DNA from: Betaproteobacteria bacterium
GTDB lineage: Bacteria > Pseudomonadota > Gammaproteobacteria > Burkholderiales > SG8-41
Assembly: GCA_016192825.1 (NCBI GenBank)
Contig: JACPTK010000051.1
Location: 1 to 64,000 of the forward strand
Direction: 5' to 3'
DNA: 64,000 nt
The notes under the pieces were generated by a model. The model was not told the origin of the DNA. It made no database searches and worked only from the letters and a program-made list of their open reading frames with translations. The first letter of the stretch is position 1, and the number at the start of each line of letters is the position of its first letter. Positions 1 through 9,611 of this stretch are shown here, piece after piece. A program made the translations under genes and the position numbers.

Positions 1-40
1 CGCCATTCGCCTTGCTCTTCCGCCGTGGCAAAATTGCGGC

Positions 41-1015
41 ATGTCCGAAGATCAGTCCTGGGCCTTCCCGGAGTCATTTCAGCCGCAGTCCGGCCAGACC
101 CAGTTCGACCTCGAGCGCGCATTCGATGCGGTAGTGCTGGTTCGCTCCGAAGTTCCGGAGGATGCCTACAGCGCCGCCACGCTCGGCACCGAGCGGGGCG
201 GCTACGGCGCGGTCATCCGTGAGGACGGCCTCGTGCTCACGATCGGCTACCTCATCAACGAGGCATCGCAGATCTGGCTCACCACCAATCGCGGCGCCCT
301 CGTGGCCGGCTACCCGCTTGCCTACGACCAAGCGACCGGGTTCGGCCTGATCCAGCCCCTGGGCAAGCTCGCTGTCCCGCACCTTCAGCGCGGTCTCGCA
401 TCCGACGTCAAGGTCGGCGATTCGGCGTTCGTGATCGGCCACGGCGGTGGCGCCCACTCGCTCAAGACCAGGGTCATCGCGAAACAGGAATTCGCCGGCT
501 ACTGGGAATACGTGCTCGATGAGGCACTCTTCACCGCGCCGGCGCATCCGCAATGGGGCGGCGCGGCGCTGCTCGATGCGCAGGGCAACCTGATCGGCAT
601 CGGTTCGCTGCTGGTACAGCAGGAGGTAAACGGCGAGCCCCTCCACGTCAACATGTTCGTGCCGATCGACCTGCTCAACCCGATCCTCGATGCCATGCTG
701 AAAACCGGCCGCAGCCCGCATCCGCCCCGTCCGTGGCTGGGAATGTCCACGCAGGATCCGGGAGGCAAGCTGGTGGTCGCCAGGCTGTCTCCGGGCGGTC
801 CGGCCAGCCGTGCCGGCGTGCGGGTCGGCGATCTGGTGCTCGGTGTCGGCGGGTCAGACGTGCAGGGCCTCGCGGAGTTTTTCCGGGCCGTGTGGCGCCT
901 GGGCGCGGCCGGGGTTGACGTGCCTCTCACCCTCTCGCGCGCCGGCGATGTGCTTCACATCACGGTCAAGTCGGCGGACCGCAACGACTTTCTCCGCAAG
1001 CCGAAGCTGCATTGA
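41..1015 (+). CDS. HtrA/DegP-like protein with PDZ domain, catalytic triad apparently lost
   Basis: A 324-aa protein with a trypsin-like (S1C) fold region at about residues 25-215 and a C-terminal PDZ domain at about 231-311 (PWLGM, then SPGGPASRAGVRVGDLVLGV). The three places where HtrA proteases carry His, Asp and Ser look substituted: the usual LTNxHV stretch reads LTIGYLI (65-72), the usual tDlAvl stretch reads TGFGLI (99-104), and the usual GNSGGPL stretch reads PQWGGAAL (170-177). If this alignment by eye is right, the protein binds rather than cleaves peptides. No signal peptide or membrane segment is evident. The start has no strong ribosome-binding site, and the gene stands alone ahead of oppositely oriented genes. 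Confidence 0.8.
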   Translation: MSEDQSWAFPESFQPQSGQTQFDLERAFDAVVLVRSEVPEDAYSAATLGTERGGYGAVIREDGLVLTIGYLINEASQIWLTTNRGALVAGYPLAYDQATGFGLIQPLGKLAVPHLQRGLASDVKVGDSAFVIGHGGGAHSLKTRVIAKQEFAGYWEYVLDEALFTAPAHPQWGGAALLDAQGNLIGIGSLLVQQEVNGEPLHVNMFVPIDLLNPILDAMLKTGRSPHPPRPWLGMSTQDPGGKLVVARLSPGGPASRAGVRVGDLVLGVGGSDVQGLAEFFRAVWRLGAAGVDVPLTLSRAGDVLHITVKSADRNDFLRKPKLH

Positions 1016-1170
1016 GATTCGCCCTTTTTCTGTTCGTTGGGGCTTCCGGGGGCGGACCTGCACAACGTATTAATACCGAAATACATAGCGCTCAATACCG
1101 ACATTTATTGAGCGTTTAGTATCGCGTTTTTGACCCGCAAATCGCGCGTCTAAGAGGATTTCTACAGACG

Positions 1171-1270
1171 CCTAATCCTGTAAATCCTGTTAATCCTGTC
1201 TATTTTTTTCCTTTGGCGCCTTGGCAGCTCGATTATTGTTTTGTTTTTCTTGGCGGTCTTGGCGGTTCCA
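1171..1270. repeat. Intergenic micro-repeats (ATCCTGT and CTTGGCGG types)
   Basis: The 262-bp spacer between two convergent genes holds no convincing gene. It contains three near-repeats of AATCCTGT with a T-rich tail (about 1171-1207), then repeated CTTGGCGGT-like words (about 1212-1270). The words resemble short repeats I associate with spacers in many bacterial genomes. An AT-rich part around 1068-1125 carries CGCTCAATA and its near inverse TTGAGCG. Confidence 0.55.
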
Positions 1271-1277
1271 TACTGCT

Positions 1278-2414
1278 TTAACCAACCCGAAACAACCCCC
1301 GCTTCGCCCGGTGCAGCCGCTCCCAACCGGTACGGGTAATGCGGATCAACTCGCCCACCTGCACCCCCGCCTTGTGATCCGGGGTAATCACGTTCGGCTG
1401 CACCACCACCGTCATGTTCTCCTCCAGCGTCATGTCCGGCAGCTTGCCCGCCATGCGGCTCTTGGTACCGATAATCGGCTGGAAGTAGCCCCCACCGAAG
1501 CCGTGCATCAGGTCGTCGCAGACGGTGAAGCCGTTCTTCTCGATCACCCCGGTGGCGTCGAGGATCTCCTGCATCGTCGCGCCGTGCCGCGCCACCTTCG
1601 TAACCGCGTCGAACGCCGCCTCCGCCGTCTCGTACAGGTCGAGGTAGAGCGGCGTCGCCTCGGCGCCCACCGTGAACGTGCGCAATACCTGCCCTGCGTA
1701 GTCCCACCAGTAGGCGGACAGCTCGCAAAACACGACGTCGCCCTTCTTCACCTTGCGCGGCGAGTGGTGCTGCGGCGGCACGTAAATATGCGGCCTGACC
1801 ATCGAGGTGATGCCCATGTAGTGGATCATCGTCGTGCCGCCGTGCTTGATGTAGGCGCTCTCGACGATCGCCCCCAGCTCGCGCTCGGTGAGGCCGGGCT
1901 TCGTCCCGGCCAGCAGCGCCGCCAGCCCCGCGTCGGAAAGCGCCGCGCCGATGCGCAGCCAGTCGAGCTCCTCCTCCGACTTGATCATGCGCAGCCGGAT
2001 GTAATCCGCGTCCAGCCCGAGCATCGTGAAGTGTTCCTCGAGCTGGCGGTATTTCGAGACGACCAGCGGGCCGATGATGCCGACGCGCTTCGCGCCGCGG
2101 CGCTGCAGCTCGCGGATCATCTGCTGCAGGCCGTGGTGCGCGCCCCAGTGCACTTCCACGTCGCGGGCGATCTTTCTCGCAAGAGGGAAATGATTGACCC
2201 ACTCGACCGACATCCACATCTTCTCGCCCGGCTTGAAGATGACGTAGGCCTCGACCGTCCCGGGCCAGCCGGTCACCCACTGCGGCGCGTTGCCGGCGCG
2301 GTGGTCGGTGATGAGCAGCAGATGGTCCACGCCCGCCTTCTCCATCACCGCGCCGAGCGCCTTGTGGCGCCGCGCGTACTCGGCGTCGGAAAAGCGCGGG
2401 TATTCCTGCCGCAT
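1278..2414 (-). CDS. M24-family (Xaa-Pro aminopeptidase/creatinase fold) protein
   Basis: The pita-bread M24 fold is recognisable over 378 aa. The N-terminal lobe contains HxLLLITDHRAGNAPQW; the C-terminal lobe contains LMHGFGGG and RTFTVG. The start chosen is MRQEYPRF at 2414, because the upstream in-frame extension runs into a GTGACTC repeat tract. Metal ligands look altered: the first Asp is Glu (FCELSAY), the second Asp is Gln (GQVLRTF), and one of the two C-terminal Glu is Gln (VVVQPN). It may therefore be a creatinase-like or lyase-like member rather than a metallopeptidase. It is the last gene of a minus-strand run that includes an importer and oxidoreductases, which suggests a small-molecule substrate. 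Confidence 0.8.
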   Translation of the reverse strand: MRQEYPRFSDAEYARRHKALGAVMEKAGVDHLLLITDHRAGNAPQWVTGWPGTVEAYVIFKPGEKMWMSVEWVNHFPLARKIARDVEVHWGAHHGLQQMIRELQRRGAKRVGIIGPLVVSKYRQLEEHFTMLGLDADYIRLRMIKSEEELDWLRIGAALSDAGLAALLAGTKPGLTERELGAIVESAYIKHGGTTMIHYMGITSMVRPHIYVPPQHHSPRKVKKGDVVFCELSAYWWDYAGQVLRTFTVGAEATPLYLDLYETAEAAFDAVTKVARHGATMQEILDATGVIEKNGFTVCDDLMHGFGGGYFQPIIGTKSRMAGKLPDMTLEENMTVVVQPNVITPDHKAGVQVGELIRITRTGWERLHRAKRGLFRVG

Positions 2415-2448
2415 GATTGCGCGCAGCCTGGGCGCAATTCTAAGCGGC

Positions 2449-2538
2449 GTGACTCGTGACTCGTGACTGGTGACTGGTCTCCGCTTCGCGCTTCGCGTCT
2501 TACTCATCACTCATCACCCATCACTCGCCACTCATCAA
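2449..2538. repeat. Two-armed heptamer repeat tract (GTGACTC / CTCATCA)
   Basis: The left arm (2449-2477) repeats GTGACTC or GTGACTG. The right arm (about 2503-2538) repeats CTCATCA and related heptamers. The arms are imperfectly complementary and could pair. The stop codon of the FMN dehydrogenase gene (complement of 2535-2537) lies at the edge of the right arm. Confidence 0.75.
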
Positions 2539-3677
2539 TTGCGGCGCTGCCGCTCCTCAAACCAGGGATAAGCGTTGGTCTGCGACGCGGGCCGCACCGG
2601 CTGCGCCGGGCGGACCCACGAGGGGTTGAGTTGGGACAGCGAGGTAACGCCCATCAGGCCCATCGCCGTGCGGATCTCGACGTCCATCAGCTCCAGCATA
2701 CGCTTCAACCCCGGCTCGCCGGCGGCCCCGAGCGCCCAACCAAGCATCTTGCCCACGCCGACCGCGCGCGCGCCGAGGCACAGCGCCTTTACCACGTCGG
2801 TGCCGCGCAGCACGCCGCCGTCCCACAGGATCTCGGCGCGGCCATCGACCGCGGCGACCACTTCCGGCAGCACTTCGACGGTGCCTTGCGCATGGTCGAG
2901 CTGGCGCCCGCCGTGGTTCGAGACGTACACCGCCTCGGCCCCGTGCTCGACCGACAGCTTCGCGTCCTCCGCGGTGGCTACGCCCTTGACGATCAACGGC
3001 ACCTTCATCCGCTCCTTCATCCAGACAAGATCGCTCCACTTGAGGCCCATCTGGAAGGCGGGGTCGCCGAACCCCTCGCGCACGTTGGCGCGGCTGATGA
3101 TGTCGCGCTCGCGGCGCCCGTAGTAGTTGCGGTCCACGCACACGCACAGCGCGCGGTAGCCGGCCGCCTTCGCGCGGTCGAGGATGTCCTCCACCCACTT
3201 GCGGTCGGCGCGCACGTAGAGCTGGAAGATGAGCGGCTCCTTGACCGCCGCAGCGGTCTCTTCCAGACCCGGCTTGGCCGCCGTGCTGATGAACGCAGCC
3301 GTGCCGTGCGCGACCGCGGCGCGCGCGACGTTGCGCGCGCCCTCGGGATGCGCGAAGCCGACGAAGCCGCCGACCGGCGCGAGGAACACCGGGCTCGCGA
3401 GCTTCTGCCCCAGCAGCGTCGTCGTGATGTCGATCTTTCGCACGTCCACCAGCACGCGCTGGCGCAGCGCGAGGCTGTCGAGCGCCTGCCGGTTGCGGAG
3501 CAAGGTGGTCTCGGAATCCGAGCCGCCCGACAGGTGATCCCACAGCGCCCGCGGCAGGTTGCGGCGCGCCGCCAGCACGATTTCCTGCAGCGACACGAAA
3601 TTCTCCGCCGCGCGCTCGTCGATGCGCGGGTATTTCTGCTTCTCCCCCTTTACTTCTTTAGTCACCTTCTTTGCCAT
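2535..3677 (-). CDS. FMN-dependent alpha-hydroxyacid dehydrogenase/oxidase (lactate 2-monooxygenase type)
   Basis: A 380-aa TIM-barrel flavoenzyme of the glycolate oxidase / L-lactate dehydrogenase family. Visible family marks are the FLAPVGG segment, PLIVKGV with the flavin-contacting Lys, and the active-site SNHGGRQLD with His and Arg, followed by ILWDGGV and the phosphate-binding end GVGKMLG. The start at 3677 (MAKKVTKE) follows an AAGGAAGAA ribosome-binding site. The substrate cannot be read from sequence; lactate, mandelate or another 2-hydroxyacid is possible. It lies just downstream of an aldo/keto reductase on the same strand. Confidence 0.9.
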   Translation of the reverse strand: MAKKVTKEVKGEKQKYPRIDERAAENFVSLQEIVLAARRNLPRALWDHLSGGSDSETTLLRNRQALDSLALRQRVLVDVRKIDITTTLLGQKLASPVFLAPVGGFVGFAHPEGARNVARAAVAHGTAAFISTAAKPGLEETAAAVKEPLIFQLYVRADRKWVEDILDRAKAAGYRALCVCVDRNYYGRRERDIISRANVREGFGDPAFQMGLKWSDLVWMKERMKVPLIVKGVATAEDAKLSVEHGAEAVYVSNHGGRQLDHAQGTVEVLPEVVAAVDGRAEILWDGGVLRGTDVVKALCLGARAVGVGKMLGWALGAAGEPGLKRMLELMDVEIRTAMGLMGVTSLSQLNPSWVRPAQPVRPASQTNAYPWFEERQRRN

Positions 3678-3724
3678 TCTTCTTCCTTGATTCCAACTCA
3701 ATAACGGTTCACGGATCACGGCAG

Positions 3725-4711
<987 letters not shown>

Positions 4712-4712
4712 G

Positions 4713-5522
4713 TCAGTCCCGCCTCGCCCACGGCAGGTAGCGGCGTGTCAACCAGTTCACCAGGACCTCGAAGCTCACCCCCACGGCGACCAGCACGATC
4801 ACGGCGACGAACGCTTCACTGTGCTTGAACGTGCGCGAGTTGTACAGGATGTAGTAGCCGAGACCGGGAATGGAGATGAAGAACTCGGCCACGACGGCTG
4901 CGACCAGCGCGCGCCCGGCGGCAAGGCGGACGCCGGCGAGGAGGTAAGGCAGCGACGACGGGAAGACGATATCGAACAGGCTGTGGCGGGGAGGCGCGCG
5001 GAACGAGCGCGCCACCTCGAGGTACTCGAGCGGCACCGAGCGCGCGCCGTCGCAGGCGTTCACCGCGATCGAGAAGAACGCCGCGAATACCACCACGGCG
5101 AGCCGGGCATCCGCGCTGTAGCCGAACCACAGGGTGACCAGCGGCAGGATCGCGACCATGGGCGTCGCGAACAGGCTGTTCACGTAGTAGCGCAGGCCCC
5201 GCTCGACGAGATCGATGCGCCCCATGGCGAACCCGACCGCGGTACCGAGCACAAGCGAGATCAGCAGGCCGCCCACGACCGCGCCCAGCGTCGCCCCCGC
5301 GGCCGCCAGGAACTGCGGGTCGCTGATGACCGTCGTGAACACCCGCGCGATGGCGATCGGCTTGGCGACGTACGCCGGCGCGAACGCGCGCACCGTGACC
5401 TCCCAGGCGAACAGCAGAACCGCGCCGGCCGCGATCTTCAGAAACAGCGGCGAGGCAATCCATGCGCGCAGCACGGAGCCGTTTGCCGCGGTCCTCGCCG
5501 CCGTGAGCGCGTGCGCGGTCAC
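4713..5522 (-). CDS. ABC transporter permease (SsuC/TauC/NrtB family)
   Basis: A 269-aa inner-membrane protein with about six hydrophobic helices and the binding-protein-dependent permease domain. It begins with GTG at 5522, overlapping the stop of the upstream permease as GTGA, so the two are translationally coupled. Two different permeases together with one ATPase and one NMT1-type binding protein suggest a heterodimeric channel. Confidence 0.92.
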   Translation of the reverse strand: MTAHALTAARTAANGSVLRAWIASPLFLKIAAGAVLLFAWEVTVRAFAPAYVAKPIAIARVFTTVISDPQFLAAAGATLGAVVGGLLISLVLGTAVGFAMGRIDLVERGLRYYVNSLFATPMVAILPLVTLWFGYSADARLAVVVFAAFFSIAVNACDGARSVPLEYLEVARSFRAPPRHSLFDIVFPSSLPYLLAGVRLAAGRALVAAVVAEFFISIPGLGYYILYNSRTFKHSEAFVAVIVLVAVGVSFEVLVNWLTRRYLPWARRD

Positions 5523-6283
5523 GGGTTATAACCCCGCCACGCCGCGAAGCGGTTCTCGAGAAAGCGCCCAAAGTCCATCAGCGCCACGCCGAGCAATACG
5601 ATGATCAGAATCGCGGCGAGCAATCCCGGCGTGTCGAAGTTCTGCGAGCCCATCATGATCATCTGTCCCAGGCCCGAAGGGCTCAGGAAGATCTCCGCCG
5701 CCACCATGCCGACCAGGCCGCGCGCGATCGCCTGGCGGATGCCGGTCATGGTGAAAGGCAGCGTGTACGGAATCAGCACATCGCACCACAGGCGCCATTC
5801 GCTGGTGCGGAACGAGTACGCGATCTCCACCAGCTCCGGCCGGATGCTGCGCGCCCCCTCGACCGTGTTGTAAAGGACGGGAAACACCGCGAACAGGAAC
5901 ACCACCAGCGCCTTGGGCGCGAATCCGAACCCCATGATCGACAGGATGAACGGGATCAGCGCCACCATCGGCGTGGCATACAGCATCATGATGTAGTTCT
6001 CGAGCGCGACGCGCAGCCAGCGCACGCGCGCGAGCACCAGGCCGAAGGGGGCGCCGGCGAGGATCGCCAGCGCGAGCCCGGTGAGATAGAGCTGGAACGA
6101 GCTGAGGATCTGGCGCACCAGGAAACCGCTGCGCGCCGTTTCGATAAAGGTCTCCACAGTTGCGGACAGCGGCGCCCAGAAAGCGCCGGACACGACATGG
6201 CCCGCGGCTTCCCACGCCGCCGCCCCGGCGATGAGGCTCGCCGCCACCGTGCCGTACCGTCCCCGGCGCGTTCCCGTACTCAC
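5519..6283 (-). CDS. ABC transporter permease (SsuC/TauC/NrtB family)
   Basis: A 254-aa integral membrane permease with the EAA-type loop region (VEGARSIRPELVEIAYSF), where the ATPase should dock. The start is GTG at 6283, 28 bp after the binding-protein gene. It is related to, but clearly diverged from, the permease that follows it. Confidence 0.92.
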   Translation of the reverse strand: MSTGTRRGRYGTVAASLIAGAAAWEAAGHVVSGAFWAPLSATVETFIETARSGFLVRQILSSFQLYLTGLALAILAGAPFGLVLARVRWLRVALENYIMMLYATPMVALIPFILSIMGFGFAPKALVVFLFAVFPVLYNTVEGARSIRPELVEIAYSFRTSEWRLWCDVLIPYTLPFTMTGIRQAIARGLVGMVAAEIFLSPSGLGQMIMMGSQNFDTPGLLAAILIIVLLGVALMDFGRFLENRFAAWRGYNP

Positions 6284-6311
6284 GACCGCCCCGCGATGAG
6301 GGTGCCGTGCG

Positions 6312-7322
6312 TTACTGCTTCGCCAGCTTGATGGCGTCCTTCCAGATCGAGGTGTCGACGATGCGCTCGTACGGCGCCGGCTTCTTGCCGCCCTTGATGT
6401 TGCCGACCTTGACCATGATCTTGCCGACCAGCTCGATGTTCTTGCGGCTGAGCCCGTCGTGATCCTTGGGCCAGAACTCCATGGCGATATACTCCTTCAG
6501 CGCCTGCTCGGCGATCTTGCCGCTGCGGCCGGTGGGCGCCGCGTGCTGGGCGACCTTCGCGTGGTTGGCCGTATTGCGTATGAAACGCTCGGCGTCGATC
6601 AGCGCGGCAACGATGCGAACGTAGGCGTCCCGGTTCTTCGCCAGCTGCTCCCGGTGGGCGACCAGGAACAGGTAGTGATCCACGGGGCGGGAGTCCTTCT
6701 GCCAGACGACGACCTTGAGCTTCTTCTTGCCCTCGGTCTCGATCACCGGAATGTCATCGATGTGCAGCACGCCGAACGTCAATTGCCCGGCCACCATCGC
6801 CGCGCCGACGTTGGAGCTCAGCGCGACCTGCTGGACCTCCTCGATCTTCATCTTGCAGGCGGCCAGCATGGTGCGCAGCGCGATGGAACGCGCCCCGCCC
6901 ACCGAATCGACTCCGACCGGCGCGCCTTTCAGGCTCTGGCACGTCGCGTTGGGATCGGTGGAGCCGATCAGCCAGTCGGGATGCTCCATGCCCCAGATGC
7001 CGACGAGCGGCACATCCGTATTCGCGACCTGGCTGATAATGAGCGGACTCGGCGAGAGCGACACCGCGATCTCCCCGGACGCCACCGCGCGCGAGGCGGC
7101 CGCGCCGGTTTCGAACGCCCGGACCGTCACGTTCACCCCGTGCTTCTTGAACATGCCTTCCTTCTCCGCGACGTACGCGATCGTCCCGGCAAAGACCGGT
7201 GGAATGCCGGGCACGCCGAGGGTCAGCTGCTGCGCCGCGCCGAACGCGGGAAACAAGGTTAACGCCAGCGCCGCGCACGCAGTACATATGCTTCGGATAC
7301 CTGCCGATTCAACGTGTTTCAT
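6312..7322 (-). CDS. ABC transporter substrate-binding protein (NMT1/THI5-like)
   Basis: A 336-aa periplasmic solute-binding protein. The start MKHVESAG at 7322 is chosen for its strong AAGGAGGAG site; an in-frame GTG at 7361 overlaps the ATPase stop and is less likely. A signal peptide runs to about residue 30 (TLFPAFGAA, then QQLTLG). The mature part has the family pattern of helices around GVNVTVRAFETGAAA and the GAPVGVDSVGG ligand loop. Family members bind nitrate, sulfonates, taurine, pyrimidine precursors or aromatic acids; the ligand here is not determined. Confidence 0.9.
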   Translation of the reverse strand: MKHVESAGIRSICTACAALALTLFPAFGAAQQLTLGVPGIPPVFAGTIAYVAEKEGMFKKHGVNVTVRAFETGAAASRAVASGEIAVSLSPSPLIISQVANTDVPLVGIWGMEHPDWLIGSTDPNATCQSLKGAPVGVDSVGGARSIALRTMLAACKMKIEEVQQVALSSNVGAAMVAGQLTFGVLHIDDIPVIETEGKKKLKVVVWQKDSRPVDHYLFLVAHREQLAKNRDAYVRIVAALIDAERFIRNTANHAKVAQHAAPTGRSGKIAEQALKEYIAMEFWPKDHDGLSRKNIELVGKIMVKVGNIKGGKKPAPYERIVDTSIWKDAIKLAKQ

Positions 7323-7357
7323 GGTCGTCTCCTCCTTGGTTATGGATGATACCTGCC

Positions 7358-8152
7358 TCACCGGGCCAGCTCGCGCTCGGCCCGCCGCGCATCCGCCATC
7401 AACGTGCCCCAGACGTGCTCGCGCAGCTCCGCGAACCGCGGTTGCAGCAGCGTGCCGCGATCGCGCGGACGCGGCATATCCACCTCGACGATCTCGTGCA
7501 CGCTGCTCGGCCGCCCCTTGAGCACCAGCACGCGATCGCCCATCAGCACCGCCTCGTCGATGGCGTGCGTGACGAACACCATCGTCGTCGGCCGCATCTC
7601 CCAGATGCGCAGCATCTCGAACTGCAGGATTTCCCGCGTCTGCGCATCCACCGCGCCGAACGGCTCGTCCATCAGCAGCACTCGCGGCTTCACCGCCAGC
7701 GCCCGCGCCAGCCCGCAGCGCTGTTGCATGCCGCCGGAGATCTGATACGGGTAATAGTGCTCGAAGCCGGCCAGCCCCACCAGCCTGATGAACTCCGGAA
7801 TCTGCTCCTGGATCTCGGCGCGCGAGGCGCCGGCCAGCTTGAGACCGTAGGCGACATTGTCGAATACCGTCTTCCAGGGAAACAGGCCGAAATGCTGGAA
7901 CACCACGGCCACGCCCTGGCGCGGACCTTCGACGCGCTCGCCCTCCACGGCGATCTCGCCCTCATCGAGCGGGATCAGCCCGTCGAGGCATCTCAGGAGC
8001 GTCGTCTTGCCGCAGCCCGAGGGGCCGATGACCGCCAGTACCTCCCGTTCACCGACCTCGAGGCTGATGTCGCGGAAAACCTCGAGCGTCCCGAAACGCT
8101 TTCCGGCGCCCGACATCACGATGCGCGCTTGTCCCCGGCTCATGGTATGCAT
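7358..8152 (-). CDS. ABC transporter ATP-binding protein (SsuB/TauB family)
   Basis: A 264-aa ATPase with Walker A GPSGCGKTT, signature SGGMQQR, Walker B VLLMDEPFGAVD and switch His in VFVTHAIDEA. It is the first intact gene of the importer operon. The start at 8152 overlaps the stop of the nitrilase remnant as TGATG; a second Met three codons on (8143) is also possible. Confidence 0.92.
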   Translation of the reverse strand: MHTMSRGQARIVMSGAGKRFGTLEVFRDISLEVGEREVLAVIGPSGCGKTTLLRCLDGLIPLDEGEIAVEGERVEGPRQGVAVVFQHFGLFPWKTVFDNVAYGLKLAGASRAEIQEQIPEFIRLVGLAGFEHYYPYQISGGMQQRCGLARALAVKPRVLLMDEPFGAVDAQTREILQFEMLRIWEMRPTTMVFVTHAIDEAVLMGDRVLVLKGRPSSVHEIVEVDMPRPRDRGTLLQPRFAELREHVWGTLMADARRAERELAR

Positions 8153-8337
8153 CAACCCGCGATCAGCCGCGTCCCCTGCGCCGGGATGAATCCCTCCGGG
8201 AACGCGATGACCCGAGCGCCGTTCGCCCCCGCCTCGCGGACCAGGCGGCACGCCTTCGCGGTCGAGCCCTCGCGGTCGAGAAACACGGAGGCCGCCTGCA
8301 CGGCGGCCGCCTTGATTATCGGGTAGCTGTCTCCCAC
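8152..8337 (-). pseudogene. N-terminal remnant of a nitrilase/carbon-nitrogen hydrolase
   Basis: A 61-aa reading frame that reads like the first beta-alpha unit of a nitrilase: [12 protein letters not shown], then a helix, then [11 protein letters not shown] with the first catalytic Glu in the FPEGF motif. Nitrilases are normally about 300-350 aa. This frame stops right after [12 protein letters not shown], where the family would continue with its P-xx-W loop, so Lys and Cys of the catalytic triad are absent. The broken end is fused to the start of the importer ATPase, which points to a deletion that joined the two genes. Confidence 0.75.
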
Positions 8338-8354
8338 GTCCCGTCGTTCGCTAT

Positions 8355-8546
8355 ATGCAACAAGACATCATGAGGATTATAGCCTTCGGCGGCCAGCTAC
8401 CAACCTGATTATGACGTCGTTGCCGGGCGTCGCGAGCGTCTGGCGCGCGCCGGGATCCGTCAGCGCGGCGCCGAAGTCCTTCCCAATCTTGCCATGCTAC
8501 ACCACCGCCACGCCCTGGATTTCGATCAGAATGCCGGCCCCTTCGG
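8355..8546 (-). other. Spacer with possible coding debris
   Basis: About 200 bp between the dehydrogenase gene and the nitrilase remnant. Read on the minus strand, one frame gives a short tail ending LIEIQGVAVV followed by a stop (8497-8545), reminiscent of a RidA-type C-terminus. Another frame (about 8370-8495) gives KIGKDFGAALTDPGARQ and related words. Neither is a complete gene. This may be decayed coding DNA linked to the adjacent nitrilase deletion, or chance. Confidence 0.3.
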
Positions 8547-9479
8547 TTATGATCCGAGTCCGTCGCCGACTTCCACGTTCTCGGGCTTCAATTCGACTCC
8601 GGAAGCCTTCGCCTGCAGCAGCAGCAACGTTGAAAAATCCTGGTCCGTATAGCCGTTGCCGATGAGGGTTTGCACCAGGTCGCGGGCAATCGACGTGACC
8701 GGCATCGGCACCCCGAACTGCCGGCCCGCGGACAGGCCGAGGTCGATGTCCTTGCGCAGCAGTTCGGGCGTGAACGTGACGTGGAAGTCGAGGTTCACCA
8801 GCGCCGGCGTCTTGTAGCGCGTGAACGTCGAGCCCATCACGCTCTTGTTGAGGAAATCGAGAAAGGCGTGGCGCTTCATGCCGGCCCGTTCGGCGAGCAC
8901 CGTGATCTCGCACAGGTTCTGGATCACCACGCCGAGCATCACGTTGTGGCAGATCTTGGCGATGCGCGAGAGCTCGCCTTCGCCGACGTAGGAGACGCCC
9001 TGCCCGATCGCCTGCAGGTAGGGCGCCACGGCGTCGAACGCGTCCTGCGGGCCGGACGCGACGACGGTGAGCTTGCCGGCCTTGATCACCTTCGCGTTGC
9101 CGGAAACCGGCGCGGCGAGGAGCTTGACGCCCAGCTTGCCGAGCCTTTCCCGTATTTCCGCCGACTCGTCGAGCGAGATCGAGGTGCTGTCCACCACGAT
9201 CCTCGGCGCCTTGCCCTTCGCGCACACGCCGTTCGGCCCGAACAGGACCTCCTTCACGTCCTTGCCCGCCGAGACCATGGTGAACACGACGTCGCACGCG
9301 GCGAGATCGGCCAGCGCGTCCACCACTTTCGCCCCGGATTTCGCGAGCGGCTCGGCCTTGGAGCGGGTGCGGTTCCACACCGAGATATCGCAGCCGGCTT
9401 TCGCCAGCCGCTCCGCCATCGCGTAGCCCATGCGGCCGATGCCGATCCAACCGAGTTTGTGCCGCTTCATGTCTGCCAT
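8547..9479 (-). CDS. NAD(P)-dependent beta-hydroxyacid dehydrogenase (3-hydroxyisobutyrate dehydrogenase family)
   Basis: A 310-aa enzyme. The N-terminal Rossmann fold begins LGWIGIGRMGYAMAERL (GxGxMG), the substrate loop reads APVSGNAKVIKAG, and the helical C-terminal domain has the catalytic Lys in IAKICHNVMLG. Family members oxidise 3-hydroxyisobutyrate, tartronate semialdehyde or similar short hydroxyacids. It is preceded on the same strand by a two-armed repeat and the rhodanese gene. Confidence 0.9.
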   Translation of the reverse strand: MADMKRHKLGWIGIGRMGYAMAERLAKAGCDISVWNRTRSKAEPLAKSGAKVVDALADLAACDVVFTMVSAGKDVKEVLFGPNGVCAKGKAPRIVVDSTSISLDESAEIRERLGKLGVKLLAAPVSGNAKVIKAGKLTVVASGPQDAFDAVAPYLQAIGQGVSYVGEGELSRIAKICHNVMLGVVIQNLCEITVLAERAGMKRHAFLDFLNKSVMGSTFTRYKTPALVNLDFHVTFTPELLRKDIDLGLSAGRQFGVPMPVTSIARDLVQTLIGNGYTDQDFSTLLLLQAKASGVELKPENVEVGDGLGS

Positions 9480-9517
9480 TTCAGTCTCTTTCCATGGTTC
9501 GTGGATCTTGCCGCCCA

Positions 9518-9603
9518 GTGCCGAGTGCTAAGTGCTGAGTGCCGAGCGTGAAACAGGGACTCAGAACTGGGCACTCAGAACTCAGCACTCAGCACTCAGA
9601 ACG
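9518..9603. repeat. Two-armed heptamer repeat (AGTGCTG / CACTCAG)
   Basis: The left arm (about 9518-9547) has GTGCTAA, GTGCTGA and GTGCCGA units. The right arm (about 9571-9603) has CACTCAG and AACTCAG units. The arms are reverse complements in repeat register and could form a slipped hairpin. The tract begins about 40 bp upstream of the dehydrogenase start and ends next to the rhodanese stop. Confidence 0.8.
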
Positions 9604-9611
9604 TGCACTCC

